The notes below the pieces were generated by a model that made no database searches, had not been told where the DNA came from, and saw nothing but the letters and a program-made list of their open reading frames with translations. Source: Kingdonia uniflora (taxonomy: Eukaryota > Streptophyta > Magnoliopsida > Ranunculales > Circaeasteraceae). Taken from it: 64,000 nucleotides of DNA. Positions 1 to 11,049 of the stretch are shown here, in pieces. The position numbers and the translations under genes are program-made. Each line of letters begins with the position of its first letter. Position 1 is the stretch's first letter. Location of the stretch: assembly GCA_014058105.1 (NCBI GenBank), contig JACGCM010002205.1, positions 3,658,001 through 3,722,000 of the forward strand, in the 5' to 3' direction.

Positions 1-170
1 ATTTTTGTAGGCTACGCGTTTGATGAAGGGGATCTGCCTCGGGATGGAGGAGGATAATGTCGAGCCCGAGAAGGGGAAGGCTGAGCTCGAGAAGAAGGTA
101 GCTTATTTGAAAACTGATTTGGCTAGGGAGGGGAAGCGCAAAGACAGACCAAAAACTTACTAACAGTTTA
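1..170 (+). pseudogene. C-terminal coiled-coil remnant of an extra retrotransposon ORF
   Basis: One reading frame is rich in Glu, Lys, Leu and Arg (LEKKVAYLKTDLAREGKRK) and stops at about 168-170, just before the LTR at 184. This looks like the coiled-coil tail of the extra ORFs seen elsewhere in the window (15.6-17 kb and 41-45.5 kb). The 14 bases before the LTR are purine-rich (aggggcaatgg), as expected of a polypurine tract. The fragment could therefore be the 3' end of another element whose 3' LTR is the one at 184. The left edge of the window prevents a decision. Confidence 0.35.
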
Positions 171-183
171 GGGGCAATGGTAC

Positions 184-668
184 TGTAGTAGCATATTCCT
201 CAGCTTCGACAAGGGTAAGCCAGTACAACATTGTCGAAGACAGTTAACATTGCATAGTCGAAGGCAGACATCATTCAAGAAGATTTCAAAAGTCATCGAC
301 CTACTAAAAGTAGCTGTTGTGCCTGGTCAAAAAAGAATAGTTAGAGATCCGTGAAGTTCACCCACTACCCTTAAAATAGGAGACTGTTTTTTTTTTTTTG
401 TAAGCTGCCTGTATCTACTATAAATACAGGCAGATAATAGATTATTCAGATATACAACTTAACTATTTTCTCTTCCTTTACAATCACCTCATAACTTGTA
501 ATAACTAGCAACCTATTGGATTTTATATCAAAATTTTCCTCGAGGTTGTGGCTTTTCTCAGTTTTTACTGAGTTTTCACGTAAAATCTTATTTGTTTTAG
601 CTTATTACTGCACTATCTTTGCAAAAAGTATTGGCGAAGATTATCTTTCGGGAAAACACGCCATTACA
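184..668 (+). repeat. 5' LTR of element A (485 bp)
   Basis: The sequence begins TGTAGTAGCA and ends CGCCATTACA. It aligns along its full length with the reverse complement of the two LTRs of element B (4689-5173 and 12688-13172), and all three are 485 bp. It is followed directly by the primer-binding site. The bases before it (ggtac, 179-183) are the candidate left copy of a target duplication, but no partner was found. Confidence 0.88.
419..426 (+). promoter_or_regulatory. TATA box in LTR of element A
   Basis: TATAAATA lies in ctactataaatacaggc near the middle of the LTR. The same motif in the same context occurs in both element B LTRs, as expected for the RNA polymerase II core promoter of a related retroelement. 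Confidence 0.6.
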
Positions 669-690
669 ATTGGCGTCGTCTATGAGAAAT
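669..690 (+). other. Primer-binding site of element A
   Basis: attggcgtcgtctatgagaa starts immediately after the LTR terminus. It matches, with a few substitutions, the corresponding site of element B (attggcaccgtctgtggga on the minus strand). The primer tRNA was not identified from sequence alone. Confidence 0.65.
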
Positions 691-731
691 ACCACATTTT
701 TCTTTAACACCCCAGATCTAAAAATAATTTG

Positions 732-2530
732 ATGACAAATATGAATCTTCGAAGCCATTCCACCACAGTAAGAGACCACAAAATCAATTCGATACCAGAA
801 ACAGTCAACCTGCACTGTGCAGTGATCGAGCTTCAGAGACAAATGGAGTCTGAAAAAACCCAGAGGTTGGAAGATCAACGCATTCACACTCAAGCTCTTC
901 AGGTGGAAAGAGACGAAAGAAGGAAAACCTTGGACCAATAGAGTCGGACACATCAGAAGAAGATTGAGAGATTAAGAAGAACTCAAGATCGACTCACAGG
1001 CGTCAAACGTCGCCTCCACAGGCCCGAGGTGATCATCGATCAAGAGCCACCCAAAGAGGCGATCAGCCACGAGAGGACAAATTATAAAGTTCTTGATCCA
1101 GATCCAAAAATCCTGATAGGGCTTCTCGACACTTTGGACTTACATCTTTAGCGTCGATAATTTAGGGATGTCGAGGCATGCGTTATCAAGCAATCCCACC
1201 ACCAAAAAGAAGACGATTTAGAGACCGATTGGGACCAGAAGGATGGAGATTTTGATCTGCAAGTTGCAACTGTGCCAATTCCTCCCCAATAGTTTGTCAC
1301 CTTGGGCGATCTAAACAATAGGATCCAAGCCATAAACTCTTATATTCCAAGCCGAAGGTCTGCACTAACAGAATTGAAACAAATCCCATCTCACCTCATC
1401 TCGAAGTGATGCCCATTCAAGATAATTTCCACATGCCAAAGTTTATCCAGCATGCAGGCCTCACTGACCCGCTCACCCACGCTTGATACTCCAAAGCCAC
1501 AGTTGGATTATACTCTAAACTCGACCACATGCTATGTAGGCTATTCAACATGAGCATGAAGAAGAACCTCTAAGATGGTTCCATACAATCCAAGAAGGCT
1601 CCATCACCACATTCTGCCAGTTACAACGTCTATTCGAGTCTAATTATGCGCACGCTAAAGAGCGAGAGATCACCGTAGATTCCTTGTTCTTCTTCGAGCA
1701 GGGCGCAAAAGAAATCTTGGTAAGCTTTTATAAGCGTTTCTTGCAGGAAAGACGAAAAATTTGGAACTCAGATCCTAAAATTGTCGTTCCAGCATTCACC
1801 TCAGTCCTGCATATCGACTCTAAGGTTCGAGAAGAGCTTACCTTGCACAAACCTAAAACGATGATAAAAATGATTGATATAGTTAATAACTACATAGAAC
1901 TAGTACGATCCAAGAAGGATAACATGAAGAGCTCCTCTGTCATCCATTTTCGGAAAACAGTTTCATCACCACCCCGAAAGTCGACCACTACTGAAACACC
2001 CAAACACTACGGCAGAAACACCGAAAATAATAGGAGAAATGACGGAAGACCCGACAGACCCGTCCCAATTCTGCCCCCAATAACAGCAACTCTCTCCGCT
2101 ATCTTACCAACGATAAAGGGAGATGAAAGTTATCGCGTAGTTCAAACAATTCTCGATATCCCCAACAAACCACTATGTCAGTATTACAATGTGCATAGTC
2201 ACAAAACTGACAACTGCTACTCTCTCATTCGAATCTTTCATCGCATCTTATTAGCTGGAAGGATTCATAATTATGTCATCGACATTCAAAAGTTTTTTGA
2301 GGATGTGACAAAGAACAAAGACGCTGAACAAAATCAAGGCCAAGGGCAAGCTTGCCACCTTTACATGATTAAAATTGAAAAAGGAAAGAAAAGAAAACAA
2401 GGCGATCGGATTACATTTTGTTGCAAAATGACCTCCACCGACAAGTTCGCAAAACTTCTCCCCAACTCGAGCAAATCAAAACGTCTGTACCATATTACCT
2501 TTGAGGATTGTGACACTAGCCATGTGAAGT
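732..2530 (+). pseudogene. gag: gag polyprotein of element A
   Basis: Gag forms the retroelement particle and binds its RNA. From the ATG at 732 an N-terminal charged coiled-coil region (VIELQRQMESEKTQRLEDQR) runs into several stops and frame changes between 940 and 1680. The conserved retrotransposon gag core (SFYKRFLQERRKIWNSDPKI) then lies in a clean frame from 1684 to 2530. A Pro/Arg-rich linker follows. Next comes a zinc-knuckle remnant, CQYYNVHSHKTDNC, in which the second ligand His has become Tyr. The homologous gag of element B (11.05-12.61 kb, minus) aligns along the whole length and supports the assignment. Non-functional. Confidence 0.8.
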
Positions 2531-3250
2531 AGCCTCATATTAACCCTCTAGTCATTATGCTCAAAGTTGGACAAGGCTACCTACATACGCTTCTTGTCGA
2601 GTTGATACAAAAAGTGGTACAAATGTTTTATTTAGAAGGGCAATTGAGGTTCTAGGACTCAAAGATTTTGTAAAAGCTTCAACAACCACAATCACTAGCT
2701 TCAACGGTTTGAAAGAATTGGTCGCATGAGAGATTACCCTGCCAGTTCAGGCGGGATCAGAAACCACTTTTGTTAAATATCTAGTCATCGATGTTGATTC
2801 CAAATATTTGGGAATTTTAGGACGTAGTTGGTTACATTCGATCAAAGCAGTATCTTCTACATATCATTTAACATTAAAATTTCCAATAAATCACGGATTC
2901 TACGAAATCAAAGGTAACCAAGCAGTTGCACGTATGTGCGAAAATACCACCACCAACTCTCCCACGGCAAAACTTCTCAAGGGATAACAACTACAGCAGG
3001 AAGCACCCCCCACATTCGAACAATATGACACTAAAATAGTCGAATCCATTGAACTCGATGGGCCCGACCGTCACACCTTTATCAGCTCCAAGCTGTCATC
3101 CGACGAGAAAGAAATAATGATCCAGCTACTTAAGAAAAACGTCGACATCTTTGCCTGGACTTTCCATGAAATGGTTGGCATTGATCCATCAATCGCGTGC
3201 CATAAACTGAACCTTCTTCTAGACAACAAGGTAGTCATATAAAAATGTCG
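2530..3250 (+). pseudogene. Aspartic protease and protease-RT linker of element A
   Basis: The frame contains the post-catalytic part of the retropepsin, including VLFRRAIEVLGL and LVIDVDSKYLGILGRSWLH, with the usual ILGRSWL signature. The catalytic D-T/S-G segment itself is broken by a frameshift near 2600 (the matching place in element B reads LLDDTGSATDVLF). The linker ends with IFAWTFHEMVGIDPSIACHK, a hallmark just before RT in Tat-type elements. Stops occur near 2729 and 2985 and at the end of the segment. Confidence 0.75.
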
Positions 3251-3960
3251 AAACTTAGTTCCCCGCCTCTGTGAAGCTGTAAATGAAGGAATTGATAAAC
3301 TCCTTCGTGTAGAATTTATTCGTGAAGCTAAATACCCAAATGGATTTTTAACATTGTGGCAGTTCCAAAGAAAAATGGGAAGATCAGGGTTTGTGTTGAC
3401 TTCACAAAACCCAATAAATTAACACCGAAAGATAGTTTTTCTCTCCCATTGATCCCACAACTCCTCGATTTCGTCGGAGGGCACGAACTTCTTTCAATGA
3501 TGGATGCAGCCTCTGGCTACAATCAAGTTCCACTAGCCGTAGAAGATCAAGAAAAAATAGCCTTAATTGCTGAAAGAGGTGTCTACTGTTACACAGTGAT
3601 GCCTTTCAGGTTAAAGAATGCAAAAGCTACTTACCAATGACTTGTCACTAAAATGCTTAATGATCATCTAGGCAAAATCATGGAAGTCTACATCGATGAT
3701 ATGATCTATAAAAGCTTGAAGCGCGAAGAACATTCCTGCAACCTTTAAACCATCTTCGATATCCTTCGCACCTACCAAATGAAACTCAACCCAGAAAAAT
3801 GCCAATTTGGTATCGCATCTGGTAAATTTCTGGGACACCTGGTCAACAAAAGAGGAATCGATATTGATCTAGCACAAGTCAAGACACTAATCGTAATGCC
3901 ATCTCTGCGAACAAAGAAAGATGCCCAAAAATTTACTGGTAAGTTACAGCTCTTCACAAA
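3250..3960 (+). pseudogene. Reverse transcriptase of element A
   Basis: The RT copies element RNA into DNA. The fingers motif VAVPKKNGKIRVCVDF, the palm motif around GGHELLSMMDAASGYNQ, CYTVMPFRLKNAKATYQ and the catalytic box VYIDDMIYKS (about 3690-3715) are all visible. The YIDD aspartates are intact. The region is nevertheless dead: a stop sits right after ATYQ (3640), another near 3748, and there is a frame change before 3356. The order and the linker upstream place it with Ty3/gypsy Tat elements. Confidence 0.85.
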
Positions 3961-4059
3961 TTTATCTCCAAGTCATCTGATCGATGCAAACTTCTGTACC
4001 TCCTTCATGGAAAACCCACTACACTTTCCAAGAAACAACACAAGGAGATCATTTGAACT

Positions 4060-4683
4060 CCTGACTGTGAGGTGGCTTTTCAAGGTCTTAAACGATACTA
4101 GGGCGTCCTACTATAATGAGTACTCCGGCTGATGGTGAAACACTAACAATGTACTTATCAACAACTGATAACTCCATTAGTTCTGTACTTATTCGAGAAG
4201 ATGAAGGAGTAGAAAAACCAATTTACTTCATCAGCAAGACTCTCATTCATTTTGAAAGCAAATATACAACAACAGAAAAGCAACTACTCGCCTTGGTATA
4301 CAGCTTTCAAAAACTTCGTCCATATTTCTAAGCTTATCCCATCAAAATCATAACTAAGTATCCTCTCAAACTAGCACTCTCCGAAAAAGAAAAATCTCAC
4401 TGAATTTAACAATGGTCTGTTTTTCTTGGCGAGTATGACATCTTCTTCGAGCCCCATATATATGTCAAAGGACAAGCAGTTACTGATTTTTTGGCAGATT
4501 TTCCAGTCGAGGACCCCGATTTGGAAGAACTCGAAGAGATCTTCATAGATGACTCAATTGCAGAACCAGATGCATGGTCCAGAAACTCCGGATTGTGACA
4601 TTTTACAGATTGCTCAGTTGGACCACGAGGATTAGGGATTGACATCGTTCTCGTAACACCTTTCAATCATCATATCGAGAAAG
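4060..4683 (+). pseudogene. RNase H of element A, N-terminal part
   Basis: The tether and RNase H start are recognisable: MYLSTTDNSISSVLIREDEG, KPIYFISKTL, ESKYTTTEKQLLALVY, and then the second RNase H module (DDSIAEPDAWS, GLGIDIVLVTPF). The frame reaches IEKAI and is cut at 4688 by element B. It resumes at 13178 in the same codon phase. Stops are present near 4330, 4400 and 4597. Confidence 0.8.
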
Positions 4684-4688
4684 CTATT
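4684..4688. repeat. Target-site duplication of element B, left copy (CTATT)
   Basis: ctatt directly precedes the left LTR of B. The same five bases directly follow its right LTR at 13173-13177. Five bases is the usual duplication length for Ty3/gypsy integrases, so both outer boundaries are fixed to the base. Confidence 0.9.
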
Positions 4689-5173
4689 TGTAGTGGCATG
4701 TTTTCTGGAAAGAAAATCTTAGCCAATACTATTCGTAAGGATAATGTAATAAATGTTTAACAAACAAGATTTTGCGTGGAAAACTTAGTAAAAACTAAGT
4801 AAAACCATGACCTCAAGGAGGATTTTGTGATAAAATCTAGTATGATGCTAGTTATTATAAGTTTTTGGGTTATAGTAGGCTAATGATATAGAGGTGATAG
4901 AGTTGCGGATCTGTCTATTCTATTATTTGCCTGTATTTATAGTGTATACATGCTGTTTACAGAAAGACAATTTTTTTTTCTATTCCAGGGGGAGTGAGCG
5001 TACTTTGCAGATCTCTAGCAGCTCTTTCTTGACCAGGCTCAACGGTTACTTTTGGTAGGTCGAGGACTTATAGAATCTTTTAGAATGCTAAGTTGTCTTC
5101 GACTATGATGGACTGTCTTCGAAGACACTGTACTGGCTTTTTTATGGTCGAATCTGGGGAATATGCTATTACA
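4689..5173 (-). repeat. 3' LTR of element B (485 bp)
   Basis: The left copy starts TGTAGTGGCATG and ends GGGGAATATGCTATTACA on the + strand. It pairs with 12688-13172. The bases that follow (atcgccctattctc) are pyrimidine-rich, that is, a purine-rich tract on the element's sense strand. Confidence 0.92.
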
Positions 5174-6780
5174 ATCGCCCTATTCTCGACAAAAGTACTT
5201 GTGGTTGTGTCGAGAAGAAATTGGAAGCTGAAGAGGTTGTCGAATATTCCCAGAAGTCGTTATATGTCATTACCGAGGTCAAGGTGAACTATATTTGGTC
5301 CTTGTCGTTCCCAAGGTACATTTAATGCTGATTTTAAAACTATCAACATAAATAAAGTATAAATAGGAGGTGTATTGAATGTAATTGTGGTGGTGTAGTA
5401 TAAACATGCCACCCCAAGTGTGGCCGAGGGAGTGGCTAGAGGAGGTAGATGGGTATTCTGACGACGAGGCAACGGTAAATTGTTTTTATAAGTTATTTTC
5501 TGGGGATTATATTAGAAGTAAGAAGATGGTTTGGGGAAGTGGAGTGACAAACCCTTGTTATGTCGGGAAGGTACAGGGGCTACTGGCTGTCTCTGCATCA
5601 AGAGGTAGGGAAGGTCGACAAATTTTTGGAGAATGGGCTTTTGCTCATATTGAAGATGATGAAGGGAAGGCTGGCTGGGCGTTCAGGGATCATGCGAGCT
5701 TACTAAGCTCCTTTGATATGTTTTCTGCGGTGCTGCTGCTGGAGCATGTATGACTTGAGATTCATTGAGTTTCTTTGGATATCGTTGGCCCTGCTCTTTA
5801 CATAAGAGATGTTAGATTCTGGCAAAAAGACAGAGAAAAACAGAAAACATGATCTGGATATCGAAGTATATGTAAATTAGAATTCGGATATGAGAGATGA
5901 AATGTAAAGTGATGTGATGTAGTCGAAGGATGAAGTTATCGAATGTGAAATATAACTTTGTATAATAAATAAAGTTATTTTCATCGAAATCTTGTTATTG
6001 TGTTTGTTGACTATAATTTGTAGAACGTAAGTCATCGATGATAAAATGTCGAACGTAAAATGTACAGAAAATAAATTAGGCTTATTCATAATATCTCGAT
6101 CGTATTTTGACTTAGTGGGTCCAAGAATGGATTTCGAGGTTGATTGATTTGATTTTGAAATTGTAGGTCCAAGTCAGAGTAAATCCAGGTGAGTTGAGTT
6201 TAACTGAGGTGGGTATAAATAACTGTTTGTATGTTAAATGCGGATCAGTCAGGTAAGATTGTAAACATAAGAGCGCAGGCTAGGAGTGAGGTGTACAGAC
6301 ATGTTCAGGCAATGTACTGGGTACTGTATAGTTGATATTTTGGCTCTCGGGATTGTCAAATGCATAGGGAAGATCCTGAAGAACCAGATTACGAAGGGAT
6401 GGGCGAGGTAGACGCGAAGGAAGCTGAGGATGATTTTAAGTTATGTTGCAAATTATAATATTGGCCTCCACCTGAACGTGTTGGTGGTATGTGGACTCGA
6501 GGTAAGTTGTTGGTGAAGAGAGAAGATGAAGCTGCAGCTAGGGGTTTATAAAGTTGTAATGTTGTAGTTGTAGATGTCTGTAATGATGTAATTGTTGTGA
6601 TAAATAAAATGTAGTAAAGTAGTAAGGGACGCGAACATGCATAAATTGAGGGCCATGAAATGCCAAGTAACGTGATGTGTACCATGTGTAAAAGATGTAT
6701 GCTTTGATAAGTAAGGATAGCGAAGTAGAGTATCCTGTAAGTGGATAGTGTTCGTGTAGAAAGAATGATTGTCTGGATCT
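5174..6780 (+). CDS. Extra ORF region antisense to element B pol; function unknown
   Basis: Between the 3' LTR and the tandem repeat of B, the + strand (antisense to B) holds an open frame at about 5400-5753. It begins [20 protein letters not shown], is rich in acidic and aromatic residues, and ends LLLEHV. A second short open stretch with similar composition lies at about 6361-6550 ([20 protein letters not shown], then [10 protein letters not shown]). I do not recognise a domain. Extra ORFs, some antisense, between pol and the 3' LTR are known in Tat-lineage elements, and element A has one at the same place. The two proteins do not look alike. It may be a decayed gene; expression is unknown. 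Confidence 0.3.
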
Positions 6781-7012
6781 GTACTTATGAAGTATGGATC
6801 GAGAACAAGTCATAATAGGAAAGATGTGCTTGTCTGGATGCATCCATATCAAATATGGATCGAGATCAAGTCGATATAGGAAAGATGGTGTTTGTCTGGA
6901 TGCATACTTATCAAGTATGGATCGAGATCAAGTTGATATAGGAAAGATGGTGCTTGTCTGGATGTATACTTATCAAGTATAGATCGAGATCAAGTCGATA
7001 TAGTAAAGACGG
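6780..7012 (-). repeat. 62-bp tandem repeat in 3' region of element B (about 3.5 units)
   Basis: Units contain tacttatcaagtatggatcg followed by agatcaagtcgatatagg and a short linker ending ttgtctggatgcat. Each unit holds the near-palindrome atacttatcaagtat. The same unit, in the opposite orientation on the + strand, forms the array at 14865-15210 in element A, so the array is a conserved part of this family. Confidence 0.85.
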
Positions 7013-7084
7013 TAGTGACAGTGAAGAATGGTTTATTGAATTATGAAATGGTTACAAATGTTATCGATAAAACTTTTTCAGTTG

Positions 7085-8337
7085 AGCTGTATTTCATGGA
7101 AATTTAAGCTAGACTTCATCTTCTGTCATCAGCCAATATTTCCCGCTGTCTGTTTTGTCGTTGACAATGTAGGGCCCTTCCCAATTTTTCGATAACTTGC
7201 TGGAATTCTTAGGTCGAGTATTTTCCATAATTCATCGAAGGACCAGGTCGCTGATATCTAATTTTCTTGGTCGAACCTTCTTGTTATAGGCTTTTTTCAG
7301 TGTATCATGATATCACCCCCGGTTCATAATGACCTTGTCTCTTGTCTCTTCGATCCAGTTAAAGTTGCAGAGGAGATCGAGTTCATTGTCTGCATTTGAT
7401 ACTTTTCTTCGGGCACTGGGTAGGTCGAGGTCGGAAGGAATTACTGCTTCTGTACCGAAGGCCATCATGAAGGGGGTACAACTGGTTAAAGTTCGAGGAG
7501 TAGTTTGGTATGCCCTGAGAATGCTGAGAAGTTCATCGACCCATCTACCTTTTTTTTGTTTATCATCGAGACATTTTCGTAGACCTGATTTGATAATTTT
7601 ATTGATGGCTTCAGCTTGTCCGTTGCCTTGAGGGTAGTATGGTGTAGAAGTGGAGAGCTATATTTTGTATTTGTGGAAGAAAGCGAAGATTTTTTTGTTA
7701 ATGAATTGTTTGCCGTTGTCAGATCGTATCATTTGTAGGCAGCCAAACCTGGTGATTATGTGTTCCCAGAGGAACTTGATAACTTCATTTTCGTCTGTAT
7801 GACTCAGAGGAACTACTTTAACCCACTTTGTAAAGTAACTTGTGGCTACAAGATTGAATCTGCGATTTCCCGATGCTGGGTGGAAAGGTCCAATGATATC
7901 TATTCCCCATCGTTTGAATGGCCAAAGGATAATGCTAATGTGTAAGTCGAGTGCAGGGCTCTTGATATCTTGAGCGTGTATTTGATATTTGTAGCATTTT
8001 CGTACGAATTCTTTACAGTCTTGTCTCATTTTGGGCCAGCGAGTCCTTGGGTGAATGCTCGATATGCTAACGATCTTCCCAAAACGTGAACGCCGTAGAT
8101 ACCTTCATGAAGTTCCCAAATCTTGGTTTGTGCTTGTTTTTGTGAGATACACTCAATCAATGGTCCTCCTTCTAATATACGATACAAGATATTATCTTGT
8201 AATGTGAATCTAGGGCACCTGGCCATTAATGAACGGGCTTCTTCTTTGTTGCTAGAGAAGATATTGGAGTTGAGGTATGTGTAGAATGGTTTTCTCCAGT
8301 CTTCAGGATCTACGTCTTCGGTAATGGTGATCTGCAT
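7085..8337 (-). pseudogene. Integrase of element B
   Basis: The integrase inserts the cDNA into the genome. From the minus-strand start: an N-terminal region with ELHEGIYGVHVLGRS (HHCC zinc region, the Cys pair partly altered to CYKYQ), then the catalytic core. The core has the first Asp in RWGIDIIGPFHPASG, the second in MIRSDNGKQF, and the Glu in YPQGNGQAEAINK (about 7630). The C-terminal part with NWIEETRDKVIMNRG follows. The DDE triad is complete. The frame is broken at the end of the first core half (stop at 7658) and again downstream near 7300. The chain ends near KKFYR. Confidence 0.85.
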
Positions 8338-8389
8338 TGTTGATTGTACTTCGAGGCTAGAATGGTCGATGATCTCAATGTCTAATGAT

Positions 8390-9390
8390 CTTTTTTACTA
8401 TCTCCGAGCATGGCGGCAATGTAAGCTAATGCGTCGGCATGACAATTTTTTTGTCGTGGTAAATAAGAGATTGATGACTGCTTAAATTTTATCATTTTTT
8501 CTTCGACAAGGGCTACATAATCAACCATTTTACCCTTTGTGCGGAACGTCTTGTTGTAGTGATTAGCAACGAGAATAGAATCAGCATAAACTGCTATGTC
8601 TTCTACGCCATGTGTGATTGCAAGATCAAGTCCGTGGAGGATGGCTTCGTACTCAGCTTCATTGTTTGCAGTGTATAAGTTAAGTTTAATGGCTTTCTCG
8701 ATGCGATGGCTGGAAGGTGTAGCAAAGACAATGCCAATTTCGGATCCCTTTATTCTAACTGATTCATCTGTAAAGAGTCGCCATCCAGTGTTCTTGGACC
8801 ATGCGTCAGGTTCTGCGATGGAGCCATCAGTAAAGATTTCTTTGAGTTCTTCCCAATTTGGATCTTCGACTGGAAAATCTTCTTAAAAGTCAGCAACTGC
8901 TTGTCCCTTTATTAAAATTTGTGCTTCAAAGGAGATGTCATATTCGCCAAGGAAAATAGACCATTGTTGAATTCTTCGAGATTTCTCTTTTTTGGAGAGT
9001 ACCAGTTTGAGGGTGTACTTAGTAATGACCTTGATTGGGTGAGCTTGAAAGTACGGATGAATTTTTTGAGAGCTGTAAACCATAGCGAGCAGTTATTTTT
9101 TTCTGTAGTGGTGTACCTTTCTTCAGTAGGCATGAGATTTTGCTGATAAAGTATATTGGTTTTTTAATGCCTGCGTCATCTCGAATAAGGACAAAGTTGA
9201 TGGAGTCTTCAAATGTGGATAGATACATTGTTAATGTTTCTCCATCAACTGGAGTACTCATAATAGAAGGACGCCCCAAGTATCGTTTAAGATCTTGGAA
9301 GACTAATTCACAGTTAGGAGTCCAAATGAACTCCTTTTTGATGTTTCTTTTTAAATGTAGTGGGATTGCCACGAAGAAGGAGGTAAAGAA
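8390..9390 (-). pseudogene. RNase H region of element B
   Basis: On the minus strand the tether is seen as MYLSTFEDSINFVLIRDDAG and KPIYFISKI, followed by the second module with NEAEYEAILHGLDL (8620-8690) and a C-terminal NCHADALAYIAAML near 8410. The region matches the split RNase H of element A. A frameshift lies near 9110-9130 and stops occur near 8883 and 8395. Confidence 0.78.
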
Positions 9391-9391
9391 G

Positions 9392-10186
9392 TTAGTATCG
9401 ATTAGTTGACTTGGAGATAAATCTGTGAAGAACGGTAATTTTACCTTCGAGTATTTGCACATTTTTTTTTGTTCGAGGAAATGGCATTGCCATAAGTATT
9501 TTGATTTGTGCCAGATCAATTTCGATTCCTCTCTTGCTGACCAGGTGGCCTTGAAATTTGCAAGATGCGACACCGAATTGGCATATTTCGGGGTAGAGTT
9601 TCATTTGGTATTTGCGAAGGATATCGAAGATGGTTTGGAGGTTGTTTAGATGGTCCTCTCTCTTCTGGCTTTTGCAGATCATTTCATCAATATAAACTTC
9701 TATGATTTTGCCAAGATGATCTTTGAACATTTGGGTTACAAGCCGTTGGTAAGTAGCTCCATCATTTTTTAATTCGAATGCCATCACTGTATAACAGTAA
9801 TGACCTCGTTCAGTAACGAAGGTAGTTTTTTCCTGATCGTCTACGGCGAGTAGAACTTGATTATAGTTAGAGGCTGTATCTATTATGGATAGAAGTTCGT
9901 GCCCTGCAACGGAGTCGAGAGGTTGTGAAATTAATGGCAGTGGAAAACTATCTTTTAAAGTGAATTTGTTGGGTTCCGTGAAGTCCACCCAAACTTTGAT
10001 CTTCCTATTTTTCTTTGGGACTGCCACAATATTAGAAACCCATCTCAGATATTTGGATTCTCGAATAAATCCTACACGAAGGAGTTTATCGATTTCATCG
10101 TTTATGGCTTCTCGGAGGCGAGGAGCGAGGTTTCGATGTTTTTGAATGACGGATTTGTGTCTGGAAGGAGGTTCAACTTGTGGCAT
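9392..10186 (-). pseudogene. Reverse transcriptase of element B
   Basis: A 264-codon open frame covers the whole RT: IDKLLRVGFIRESKYLRWVS, VAVPKKNRKIKVWVDF, GHELLSIIDTASNYNQ, CYTVMAFELKNDGATYQ, and the active-site box. The box reads VYIDEMICKS instead of YIDD, so the second catalytic Asp is Glu (near 9690). YIDD is nearly invariant in Ty3/gypsy RT, so the enzyme should be inactive or severely impaired although the frame is open. The frame ends in the connection domain (KITVLHRFISKSTNRY). Confidence 0.88.
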
Positions 10187-10379
10187 GCGATGGAGGGATC
10201 GATGCCTGGCATTTCTTGGAAAGTCAAAACAAAAATGTCGATGTTCTTTTTAAGGAGTTGGATCATGGCTTCTTTTTCGTCGGTTAATAATTTGGAGCTG
10301 ATGAAGGTGTGACGTTCAGGACCATCGATCTATATAGATTCAACCACTTCAGTGTCATGCTATTCAGAAGTGGGTGGTG

Positions 10380-11017
10380 TTTCCTTTTGTAGTTGCTATG
10401 CTTTGAGAAGTTTTGCTCTGTAAGGACTGGTGGTTGTATTTTCTCACATAGGTACGACTGCTTGACTACCTTTGATTTTGCAGACTCCGTAATCTGTCGG
10501 GAAACGCAAAGCTAAATGATGTAGGGGGCACAACTTTTATCGAGTATAACCAGCTTCGTCCCAAAATTCCTTAATATTTGGACTCAACATCGATCATTAG
10601 GAATTTGACAAAAGTGGTTTATGACCCTGTGTAAACTGGCAAAGTGATTTTTCCTGTGGCTGATTCCTTTGATCAATTGAGTCCGGTGATCATTGTTGTC
10701 AAAGATTTCACAGAAGTGGTAAGTCCCAGGACCTCGATTACCCTGTAGAATAGTACATCTGTTGCGCTCCCTGTATCGTCGAGAAGTGTATGTAGGTAGT
10801 CTTGTCCGATTTTGAGCATAGTAACGAGAGGATCATCATGAGGATACTTCACATGGGAGGTATCACAGTCTTCGAAGGTGATATGGTAAGGACTCTTCGA
10901 TTTGCTCAAAGTGGGGAGAAGTTTTGCGGATTTGTCTGAGGAGGTCATTTTACAACAGGACGTAATCCGATCATCTTGTTTTCTTTTCTTTCCTTTCTCA
11001 ATCTCAATCATGTACAA
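10380..11017 (-). pseudogene. Aspartic protease of element B
   Basis: The minus-strand frame begins in the gag-protease spacer (KGKKRKQDDRITSCCKMTSS). It contains the retropepsin active site LLDDTGSATDVLF, in which DTG is intact, and then VIEVLGLTTSVKSL. A stop at 10673 interrupts it. The rest is still recognisable (FLMIDVESKY, GILGRSWLYS). Element A is frameshifted at the same active site, so B is the better reference copy. Confidence 0.8.
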
Positions 11018-11049
11018 GTGGCGAGCCTGTCTCAGGTCTTGATTTTGCT

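Larger units (their letters stand above)
184..4688 (+). mobile_element. Ty3/gypsy (Tat-lineage) element A, left segment; continues at 13173-17200
   Basis: The segment holds an LTR, a primer-binding site, and gag, protease, RT and the first half of RNase H on the + strand. Sequence homologous to this element resumes at 13173 after the inserted element B, with the rest of RNase H, integrase, a tandem repeat and an antisense gene. The RNase H reading frame rejoins exactly across the insertion. Order, zinc-knuckle remnant and primer site are those of the Tat lineage of Ty3/gypsy. I could not find a 3' LTR to the right of 17.2 kb, so the element looks truncated. Every domain carries stops or frameshifts. 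Confidence 0.88.

Noticed and set aside
5406..5753. A host gene beginning [10 protein letters not shown]
   Set aside because: It lies between the 3' LTR and pol of element B with no introns or known domain; reported only as an unknown antisense ORF.
6389..6852. Minus-strand ORFs of about 100 codons in the 3' region of element B
   Set aside because: Hydrophobic low-complexity text without homology to element A; the opposite strand has the better candidate.
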